Shown: in pieces, positions 7,100-12,414 of the stretch
How positions within the stretch are numbered: position 1 is the stretch's first letter
How the letters are laid out: every line of letters begins with the position of its first letter
Source of the DNA: Heritagella sp051881655
GTDB taxonomy: Bacteria; Bacillota; Clostridia; Oscillospirales; Acutalibacteraceae
Direction: 5' to 3'
Length of the DNA stretch: 12,414 nucleotides
NCBI GenBank assembly: GCA_051881655.1
Contig: JBJEQH010000117.1
Location: 1 to 12,414 of the forward strand
The notes under the pieces: model-generated
Seen by the model: only the letters and a program-made list of their open reading frames with translations
Told to the model about the DNA's origin: nothing
Databases searched by the model: none
Program-made: the position numbers and the translations under genes

Positions 7100-7128
7100 A
7101 TGGTAACACAAATTCGTATCGCTGTCAA
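7100..7128 (-). promoter_or_regulatory. Sigma-A type promoter of minD-mgsA
   Basis: On the minus strand the -35 element TTGACA (7128-7123) is a perfect match. It is separated by exactly 17 bases from the -10 TACCAT (7105-7100). Transcription would start about 7-8 bases further on, leaving a very short leader of roughly 15 bases before the minD ATG at 7077. A GAGG sequence lies at the right distance for ribosome binding. A 6-bp inverted repeat (7160-7155 with 7144-7139, 10-base loop) sits just upstream of the -35; it could be an operator or nothing. Confidence 0.8.
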
Positions 7129-7202
7129 AGTTTTTTTCAAGGGTATTGCACAAAACCCTTCCACTTATTTCCTCGATTCGCCATTTTCTCTGTCGAAATT
7201 CT

Positions 7203-9314
7203 TCATTCTCCCTTCGGCGCCGCCTGAGAAGCGGCCGAAGGAATCTGAATATTCCCGTCGTCATCCACATAGGCGCCATAGAAATACGCATTGAGCAGAT
7301 CCTCCACCACATTCATGGAATAGGTGGATTTATCGCCGTACTCAATCACCACGGCAATGGCAATCTGGGGATCCTCGTAAGGGGCGTATCCGATGAATAA
7401 CTCGTTATCCGAATGATTGGCGCCGTTTTCCGCCGTACCGGTTTTGCCGGCCACTGCAATGCCGTAATTGGCCAGACGGCGGCCCGTTCCGTCCGCCGTA
7501 CACACGGCCCGCATACCCTCCTGTACAATCTGCAGGTTCTCCAGATCTACACCGCAGTGGTTCAGCTCTTCCCGTCCGATCTGTTCAATGATCTCTTCCC
7601 CGGTGTAATCGGTGATTTTGTCCTCCAGATGCAGGCGGATTCGCACACCGTCATTGGCAATGGTGGTCACATAGCTGGCCAGCTGGACAGGGGTAAAGGA
7701 ATTATCCGCCTGGCCGATGGCCGCCTGGCTGGTGATACCGTCAGTCCAGCTGACCCCGTGGTTGATGGCATAGTCCGTGGGGTTTGACAGCATACCGCTG
7801 TTCTCGCTGACCTCGATACCCGTTTCCTCCCCCAGGCCGAACAGTCCGCCGTAGGCCATGATTTTATCAATCCCCAGCAGCCGTCCGGTCTCATAGAAAA
7901 AGACGTTGCAGGATTTCTGCAGGGCGGTTACCACATTGATCGTACCGTGGGTGCCCATGCACTTGGGCTGCCAGTCATTGTAAAAGGTATACTGGCCGCT
8001 GCAGTGAATGGTGGTGGTTTTGGTCAGAACGCCCTCCTGCAAAGCCGCGGCCGCCACCATAGGCTTAAAGGTCGAGCCCGGGGTAAACCGTCCACTGAAT
8101 GCGCGATTGAACATGGGAGTATTCTCATCCTCATTGATCTGCTTATAATAATCGCTGTCGGTCAGATACTGATTGATATCATAGGTGGGGAAAGTGGAGG
8201 CGCACAAAATCCCGCCGGTTTTTACATCGACCATCACGGCGGCGCCTGCCACACAGTCCTGTCCGTACCATTCATCCCCCGTACCGTCCGGCCCTGCTTC
8301 GGCCGAGGCTGTCACATTTTTGGCCAGCGAGGCGTTAGCCACCTGCTGAATCCGGGAATCCAGCGTCAACCACACCGTATTTCCTCCCTGAGGCTCTTCG
8401 GTCACTTCGTCCTTTACCATCTGCCCGTCGCTGTCGATCTCAATTTCCTCCTTGCCACTGGTCCCCCGCAGCTGCTCTTCAAAGGCAGATTCGATGCCGC
8501 TCTTGCCAATGACATCGTCATAGGTATACCCCGACAGGTTATCCTCGGAATACAGCTTTCCGTTCTCTTTCAGTTTATCGTACTGATCCTGGCTCAGATA
8601 GCCGGTCTGTCCAATGATATGCGGGGCCAGGCCGCCGTCGGTGTACTCCCGCACGGTGCCCACCTGCACCTCGACCCCCGGCAGTTCCAGGCTTTTCTCA
8701 CTGAGAATCTGCATGGTGCTGTCGCTGACATCATCGGCGAACAGATAGGGGGTATAGTACCCAAATTGATTTTTCACCATATTGTACCGTACCGAAACAA
8801 TACGTCGCTGGTCTTCGCGGCTGTAGTCCGCGCAGTCAAACATCTCCACCAGCTGCGTCATGCACTGCTCGGCCGTAGCATAGGAGTTCACGTTCAGCAT
8901 GGCTGCACTTTTCATGTAGGCAATCTCACTGTCGCAGTTCTCGCGGAACATACAGGCGCCCACCTCGTCCAGCTCCAGGGGCAGGTTGTCGATCCACTCC
9001 TCGTCCTGATCCTCCAAAATTTCGATCAGTTTCAGAATGATATCATTTACCTGCTGCATATCCATCTCCGCACGCCGCAGCGTAATCTGATAGGTTGTGC
9101 GGTTCACTGCCAGACCGTTGCCGTCCTTGTCCAGAATCTGGCCCCGCGCGCCGGTCAGCTTGATATACGAGGCCGTTGAAGCATCGGACTGATTCAGAAA
9201 GGTCTCGCCCTGCACCAGCTGCCACTGTATCAGCCGCACCACATAAGCGCCGAATACCACCAGAACCATCAGGCACAGAAAAAGCGGGCGTGCCACCCCC
9301 TGCAGTTTTTTCAA
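7203..9314 (-). CDS. mrdA: Penicillin-binding protein 2 (elongasome transpeptidase)
   Basis: This is a class B, monofunctional peptidoglycan DD-transpeptidase of the rod elongation complex, anchored by one N-terminal helix at about residues 10-26 (PLFLCLMVLVVFGAYVV). The PBP dimerisation-type motif RGQILDKDG is at about 57-65. The catalytic triad motifs are complete: STFK with active-site S414 and K417, SCN at 468-470 and KTG at 624-626. At 703 residues it is longer than E. coli PBP2, mainly through the region between residues 80 and 300, as is common in Clostridia. The start is set at the TTG at 9314: AAGGAG lies 8 bases upstream, and the first residues become MKKLQG directly before the membrane helix. 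The earlier ATG at 9386 would overlap mreD by 38 bases and has no good ribosome site. Its place after mreD is the classical position. Confidence 0.93.
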   Translation of the reverse strand: MKKLQGVARPLFLCLMVLVVFGAYVVRLIQWQLVQGETFLNQSDASTASYIKLTGARGQILDKDGNGLAVNRTTYQITLRRAEMDMQQVNDIILKLIEILEDQDEEWIDNLPLELDEVGACMFRENCDSEIAYMKSAAMLNVNSYATAEQCMTQLVEMFDCADYSREDQRRIVSVRYNMVKNQFGYYTPYLFADDVSDSTMQILSEKSLELPGVEVQVGTVREYTDGGLAPHIIGQTGYLSQDQYDKLKENGKLYSEDNLSGYTYDDVIGKSGIESAFEEQLRGTSGKEEIEIDSDGQMVKDEVTEEPQGGNTVWLTLDSRIQQVANASLAKNVTASAEAGPDGTGDEWYGQDCVAGAAVMVDVKTGGILCASTFPTYDINQYLTDSDYYKQINEDENTPMFNRAFSGRFTPGSTFKPMVAAAALQEGVLTKTTTIHCSGQYTFYNDWQPKCMGTHGTINVVTALQKSCNVFFYETGRLLGIDKIMAYGGLFGLGEETGIEVSENSGMLSNPTDYAINHGVSWTDGITSQAAIGQADNSFTPVQLASYVTTIANDGVRIRLHLEDKITDYTGEEIIEQIGREELNHCGVDLENLQIVQEGMRAVCTADGTGRRLANYGIAVAGKTGTAENGANHSDNELFIGYAPYEDPQIAIAVVIEYGDKSTYSMNVVEDLLNAYFYGAYVDDDGNIQIPSAASQAAPKGE

Positions 9315-9322
9315 GGCAGTTG

Positions 9323-9328
9323 CTCCTT
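9323..9328 (-). promoter_or_regulatory. Ribosome binding site deciding a TTG start for mrdA
   Basis: AAGGAG on the minus strand, separated by 8 bases from the TTG at 9314. No ATG lies at a usable distance, and the site lies in the 34-base gap after mreD, so it fixes the mrdA start at a TTG codon. Confidence 0.75.
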
Positions 9329-9348
9329 TCTCCGGGCTGCAAAAACAC

Positions 9349-9861
9349 TCAGTCTTCCGACGAACGAAGGCGAAGGAAGAACGCACGGTTGAAGAAATAT
9401 GTCAGCGGGGTCAGAATCACGGTGGCACCGTACCGCGGCAGATAGTGCTGCAGCAGGGCGTACAGCCGGTGTTCCCCGTAAACCAGTACATAACCGAAAA
9501 ACCATTCGCACAAAAAAACAATCAGCAGCGAGACGATACTGACCAGAAAGGCCGTCAAAATATTATTGCGCAGCAGATTGCGGCTGAAACTGCTGATCAC
9601 ATAACAGAGTACGGCCAGAATCAGCGCGTGCATCCCCATCACACTGCCCATCCCGTAATCCACCAAAAGCCCGCCGAGCACCCCGAACGCCATAGCCGGG
9701 ATCTCGTTTTCAAACTGGGCAATGGCGATTACCGACAAAAACAGCAGCGAGGGGCGCTCCTCCCACAGCTGGAACATCAGCCCTGGCGTTTCCTGCAGAA
9801 TGAATAAAACCCATATCTCCAGCGTATACGCAAGATAACGGATGATTTTGCGCTTATCCAT
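9349..9861 (-). CDS. mreD: Rod shape-determining protein MreD
   Basis: This 170-residue polytopic membrane protein has about five hydrophobic segments (roughly 10-26, 38-50, 55-72, 76-95 and 103-125) and a basic C-terminus (FLRLRSSED). MreD sequences are poorly conserved, so the call rests on size, topology and position between mreC and mrdA. The segment GGLLVDYGMGSVMGMHALIL near 63-82 matches the typical MreD pattern of a G-x-x-x-D loop followed by a hydrophobic helix. MreD joins MreC and the MreB filament to PBP2/RodA at the inner face of the membrane. GGAGGAG precedes the ATG, and the mreC stop is 12 bases upstream, consistent with one operon. Confidence 0.9.
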   Translation of the reverse strand: MDKRKIIRYLAYTLEIWVLFILQETPGLMFQLWEERPSLLFLSVIAIAQFENEIPAMAFGVLGGLLVDYGMGSVMGMHALILAVLCYVISSFSRNLLRNNILTAFLVSIVSLLIVFLCEWFFGYVLVYGEHRLYALLQHYLPRYGATVILTPLTYFFNRAFFLRLRSSED

Positions 9862-9873
9862 CGTTCTCCTCCG

Positions 9874-10740
9874 TTATTCCCCGGTAGCCTGCTGGGCCTC
9901 ACGGATCTCGCCTTTTCCGTAGAAATCGGTGATGATGAACACGTCCCGCACGTCTTTCACATCCACATACGGCTCAATCAGTGCATAGCGGGTCACCCCG
10001 CCGTCGGACACCCGGATCTCTTTCACCTGGCCGACAATCAGATCCTTGGGATAAATCCCCGCCAGACCCGTGGTGGTGATCAGATCCCCTTCCTCCAGCT
10101 TGGTATCCGCCGGCAGATACGACATGCGCACCCTTCCCTCATCCGCCAAAAGCAGATCGGACTCGATCACGCCGGTCTCCCGCTTTTCCTTGCTGATCAC
10201 ACCGATTTTGGTCTCGGGGGAGAGAATGGTCGTCACATAGCTGGTGGTGGCCTCGACTTTCGAAACCCACCCCACAACGCCGTCGCTGGTAATCACCGGA
10301 TCATTCACATGAACCCCGGACAGGCTTCCCTGGTCAATGGTAAATCCGCCAAACAGCTCCGCTGGATCCCGGCTGATCACTGCCGCCGATACCATCTGGA
10401 AATCCTCATTCTGCTCTTTAATCCCCAGGATGGATTCATACTGCTCGTTCTTCTGCTTCATCTCGTAGTAATCCACCATCTGCTCCCGCAGCTTCCGGTT
10501 CTCCTCCTGCAGTTCCCGGATCTGGGCCTCCAACTCCCCGGTTTCCGCCGAAGAGCTGCCCACCGTTGCCGCGTTATTCACCGCCACAGTGGATACTCGC
10601 TCCATTGGGGCGGAAAAAAGCGAGAAGAAGCTGGCTGTCAGTGTTCCGTCCGTCCCGGCGCTGTACAGCATAAAGGCCAGCAGTACCATCACGGTTCCCA
10701 GCAGCGCCCGAAAACTTCGCGTATGGAAAAAATCCTTCAT
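9874..10740 (-). CDS. mreC: Cell shape-determining protein MreC
   Basis: This 288-residue bitopic membrane protein shows the usual MreC layout. A short cytoplasmic tail is followed by a transmembrane helix at about 11-28 (ALLGTVMVLLAFMLYSAG). A coiled coil runs from about 66 to 105, rich in Glu, Gln and Leu (for example LEAQIRELQEENRKL). The extracellular beta-sandwich domain covers about 117-275, with GVVGWVSKVEATTSYVTTI at 154-172. MreC forms filaments outside the membrane and activates PBP2 in elongation. AGGGGG precedes the ATG at 10740. It lies 106 bases after mreB, a gap that holds a strong hairpin. It is complete and of normal length. Confidence 0.95.
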   Translation of the reverse strand: MKDFFHTRSFRALLGTVMVLLAFMLYSAGTDGTLTASFFSLFSAPMERVSTVAVNNAATVGSSSAETGELEAQIRELQEENRKLREQMVDYYEMKQKNEQYESILGIKEQNEDFQMVSAAVISRDPAELFGGFTIDQGSLSGVHVNDPVITSDGVVGWVSKVEATTSYVTTILSPETKIGVISKEKRETGVIESDLLLADEGRVRMSYLPADTKLEEGDLITTTGLAGIYPKDLIVGQVKEIRVSDGGVTRYALIEPYVDVKDVRDVFIITDFYGKGEIREAQQATGE

Positions 10741-10793
10741 CCCAAATCCCCCTTATCCGCCCGCGGGCAGAACCGTCTTTTGTAAAGCAAAGC

Positions 10794-10822
10794 GCGGGGA
10801 GCCGCTCTCCACAGCCCCCCGC
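10794..10822 (-). other. GC-rich hairpin between mreB and mreC
   Basis: On the minus strand GCGGGG (10822-10817) can pair with CCCCGC (10799-10794) across a 17-base interior that can pair a little further. The downstream sequence is GCTTTGCTTTACA, so there is only a broken T tract. It may act as a weak attenuator or as an RNA processing or stability element that sets mreB expression above that of mreCD-mrdA. A full terminator is unlikely because no promoter for mreC is evident in the rest of the gap. Confidence 0.45.
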
Positions 10823-10846
10823 ACCCTTTTTGTGCATGCAAACACC

Positions 10847-11860
10847 TTATCTTCTGCGGGCCTTATAGTAGGAGGCCGGCATCGTCACTTCCAGACGCTT
10901 GCCGGTGCCGTCCACCACGCAGTCCAGCGGGCGTTCCGCCACATGTACCGGCATCCCGGTCTCGCGGCTGACCAGCTGATCCAGTCCGCGCAGCAGCGCG
11001 CCGCCGCCCGTCAGCATAATGCCGTGGTCAATGATATCGGCCGACAGCTCCGGCGGGGTTTTCTCCAGCGTATTCTTAATGGCTTCGACAATCGTCTGCA
11101 GCGAATCCTCCAGCGCCTCGCGCACTTCATCGGCGGAAATCACCACGTTCTTCGGCAGACCGTCCATCAGGTTGCGGCCCTTGATCTCCATGGTGGCATT
11201 CTCCGTCTCCTCCGTGGGATACGCCGATCCGATCTTGATCTTAATATCCTCGGCCGTGCGCTCGCCGATCAGCAGATTATATTTTTTCTTCACATAGGAA
11301 ATAATGGCTTCGTCGAACTTATCGCCGGCCACGCGCACCGAGACCGAGGTCACGATATCGCCCAGCGAGATCACGGCCACCTCGGCGGTACCGCCGCCGA
11401 TATCCACGACCATGCTGCCGGTGGGCTCGGCCACGGGCAGACCCGCACCGATGGCAGCCGCCATGGGCTCTTCGATCAAATCCACATCCTTGGCGCCGGC
11501 CTGACGGGCGGCGTCCTCCACGGCGCGGCGCTCCACCTCGGTTACACCGGAGGGGATGCACACCACCACGCGCGGGCGGCTAAACGTGCTGTTGTGCAGG
11601 GCCTTGCGGATAAAGTGCTTGAGCATGGTTGCCGTCACGTCAAAATCGGCAATCACGCCATCTTTCAGCGGACGGACCGCCACGATGGAACCGGGCGTAC
11701 GGCCGATCATCTGCTTGGCCTGATCGCCCACGGCCAGAACCTCTTCCGTGCGCACGTCAACGGCCACCACCGACGGCTCGCGCATCACGATTCCCTTGCC
11801 CTTCATAAACACCAGGGTATTGGCCGTACCCAGGTCGATCCCGATATCTTTTGAAAACAT
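10847..11860 (-). CDS. mreB: Rod shape-determining protein MreB (bacterial actin)
   Basis: This 337-residue actin-fold ATPase polymerises into membrane-bound filaments that guide lateral wall synthesis. Phosphate-1 loop: DLGTANTLV (9-17). Conserved MreB stretch: RTPGSIVAVRPLKDGVIADF (54-73). VVCIPSGVTEVERRAV is at 99-114, phosphate-2 loop DIGGGTAEVAV at 153-163 and the adenosine region LTGGGALLRGLDQL at 283-296. Length and all motifs are those of canonical MreB rather than a shorter Mbl-type relic; paralogues Mbl or MreBH cannot be fully excluded, but the mreCD context favours MreB. An AAAGGGG site precedes the ATG at 11860. A near-consensus promoter lies about 130 bases upstream, giving a leader of about 125 bases. 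It is the first gene of the mreBCD-mrdA operon. Confidence 0.97.
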   Translation of the reverse strand: MFSKDIGIDLGTANTLVFMKGKGIVMREPSVVAVDVRTEEVLAVGDQAKQMIGRTPGSIVAVRPLKDGVIADFDVTATMLKHFIRKALHNSTFSRPRVVVCIPSGVTEVERRAVEDAARQAGAKDVDLIEEPMAAAIGAGLPVAEPTGSMVVDIGGGTAEVAVISLGDIVTSVSVRVAGDKFDEAIISYVKKKYNLLIGERTAEDIKIKIGSAYPTEETENATMEIKGRNLMDGLPKNVVISADEVREALEDSLQTIVEAIKNTLEKTPPELSADIIDHGIMLTGGGALLRGLDQLVSRETGMPVHVAERPLDCVVDGTGKRLEVTMPASYYKARRR

Positions 11861-11888
11861 AGTGGTTTTCCCCTTTCTCTCTTTTGGG

Positions 11889-11901
11889 CGCCCGGCGGGC
11901 G
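11889..11901 (-). other. Small GC-rich hairpin in mreB leader
   Basis: CGCCC and GGGCG form a perfect 5-bp stem around a 3-base loop, in an otherwise GC-only tract about 28 bases before the mreB ATG and just upstream of its ribosome binding site. It may limit or pace ribosome loading. This is visible only as sequence; no known regulatory family is recognised. Confidence 0.35.
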
Positions 11902-11991
11902 GCGCGCTTGCTGTGACAGTCTCTGCACCCTATACAGAACCCGCCTGCTGTTTCGCTTTTCAAAAAGGACGCAAAAGTCCCGAATGTAATT

Positions 11992-12020
11992 ATTATACCG
12001 CTTTTTTCCGGTTTACTCAA
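11992..12020 (-). promoter_or_regulatory. Sigma-A type promoter of the mreB operon
   Basis: On the minus strand the -35 TTGAGT (12020-12015) and the perfect -10 TATAAT (11997-11992) are separated by exactly 17 bases. The start point would be near 11985. This is the best promoter in the window, and it follows the terminator of the upstream gene, so the mre operon is an independent unit. Confidence 0.9.
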
Positions 12021-12060
12021 CCGAAAAATCACCGCATATCCCCTTTTTTTCGTTTTTCGG
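12009..12060. repeat. Two inverted repeats over and upstream of the mreB -35 box
   Basis: A perfect 8-bp inverted repeat pairs ccgaaaaa (12021-12028) with tttttcgg (12053-12060) across 24 bases. A second, 5-bp repeat pairs cggtt (12009-12013) with aaccg (12019-12023) around a 5-base centre lying in the -35 box. The two share the ccg at 12021-12023. They could be protein-binding sites for control of mreB. The A/T-rich context makes chance more likely for the first repeat. Confidence 0.4.
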
Positions 12061-12134
12061 AAAGATTGAAAAAGCTTTCATTCCATCCCTCTCTCTTTTC
12101 GTATAACTTACCGGGCAAATACGGCCTCATCGTG

Positions 12135-12168
12135 AAAAAAACGCAAAAAAACGGCAAAATTTTCTGCG
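12135..12168 (-). terminator. Intrinsic terminator after the DUF4321-like gene
   Basis: On the minus strand CGCAGAAAA (12168-12160) pairs with TTTTTTGCG (12150-12142) over 9 bp, including one G-U pair, with a 9-base loop. Seven T residues follow immediately (12141-12135). The stem base is GC-rich and abuts the T run, as in standard Rho-independent terminators. It begins 33 bases after the upstream stop codon. Confidence 0.75.
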
Positions 12169-12200
12169 GTCGTTTCCATGGACGCCAGTTTCATTTCTCC

Positions 12201-12414
12201 TCAGTCGCGGATGTGAATGTGGCTGTATACCAGGATGGCCACAAACAGCAGAATGGCCTGGGCCACGTTGATGTTCACCAAAAGCCCAAAGGTGACCTGC
12301 AGAATGGCCAGATCCAGCGTACATGGCTGCAGCCCGAACTGAGCGCTCAACCCCAGCCAGCTGAGGAACGAAATGCCCCCGCACAGGTTCCCGATCACTT
12401 TTCCCAGTACCACC
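12201..12414 (-). CDS. Small membrane protein, DUF4321-like (N-terminus outside window)
   Basis: The last 70 codons of a gene that enters from the right edge; its true start is not visible. The residues LGLSAQFGLQPCTLDLAILQ followed by VTFGLLVNINVAQAILLFVAILVY resemble the end of DUF4321 proteins, which have a conserved TLDL...L.FG....N pattern and a C-terminal membrane helix. These are short clostridial proteins of unknown function that I recall occurring near maf/radC and mreB, in agreement with this position. The family call is from memory of the pattern. The gene is followed by its own terminator and is not in the mre transcript. Confidence 0.65.
   Translation of the reverse strand, partial: VVLGKVIGNLCGGISFLSWLGLSAQFGLQPCTLDLAILQVTFGLLVNINVAQAILLFVAILVYSHIHIRD

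Noticed and set aside
7139..7160. Inverted repeat aagggt/acccctt-type hairpin after mrdA considered as terminator of the mre operon
   Set aside because: On the minus strand the stem is followed by an A run, not a T run, so it cannot be a standard intrinsic terminator for mrdA.
10589..11854. Long plus-strand open frame opposite mreB
   Set aside because: His/Gly/Arg-rich antisense shadow of mreB with no motifs. The same applies to the plus-strand frames opposite mrdA (7947-9179) and hisS (4441-5490).
11757..12032. 91-codon minus-strand ORF ending inside mreB
   Set aside because: It would begin upstream of the mreB -10 and -35 boxes, so it could not be made from that promoter, and it overlaps mreB in another frame.
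12108..12194. 28-codon minus-strand ORF starting MKLASMETTAENF after the DUF4321-like gene
   Set aside because: It has a GAGGAG just upstream, but the spacing to ATG is too short, and its coding span contains the 9-bp hairpin and T run that look like a terminator.

Overview
The window looks like ordinary chromosomal DNA of a fairly GC-rich, low-copy Gram-positive bacterium of the Clostridia, most plausibly an Oscillospiraceae/Ruminococcaceae-type gut Firmicute. The evidence is a T-box leader in front of hisS-aspS, strong AAGGAGG-type ribosome binding sites, the gene order DUF4321-like / mreB-mreC-mreD-mrdA / minD / mgsA, and the pairing of two half-size chromate transporter genes. The genus assignment is inference. 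Every gene I can support lies on the minus strand, so the biological order runs from position 12414 down to 1. I see no tRNA or rRNA gene, CRISPR array, insertion sequence, integrase or phage gene.

Layout in transcription order. (1) 12414-12201 is the 3' part of a small membrane protein gene resembling DUF4321, closed by an intrinsic terminator at 12168-12135. (2) A clear housekeeping promoter at 12020-11992 starts the cell-elongation operon mreB, mreC, mreD, mrdA (PBP2), whose products build the actin-like filament, its membrane anchors and the transpeptidase of the rod-type elongasome. A GC-rich hairpin lies between mreB and mreC, and mrdA most likely starts at a TTG. (3) A second strong promoter (7128-7100) drives a MinD-like ATPase gene, with no minC or minE beside it, followed by mgsA (methylglyoxal synthase). 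(4) A T-box riboswitch with its terminator (about 5820-5558) precedes hisS and aspS. The same strand then continues without a visible terminator through a metallo-beta-lactamase-fold hydrolase, two CHR-family transporter subunits that overlap by ATGA, and the start of an unrecognised gene running off the left edge.

The most informative points are these. The T-box heads an operon whose first gene is hisS, but it carries GAC (Asp) in the canonical specifier position, and its antiterminator bulge fits the G73 discriminator of tRNA-Asp. The same loop also contains an overlapping CAC (His). The MinD-like protein has lost the MinC-contact signature and has no clear C-terminal membrane-targeting helix. 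The methylglyoxal synthase lacks two residues that are conserved active-site residues in the E. coli enzyme. I found no clearly new defence or mobile system; the novelty here is in regulation and in divergent family members.
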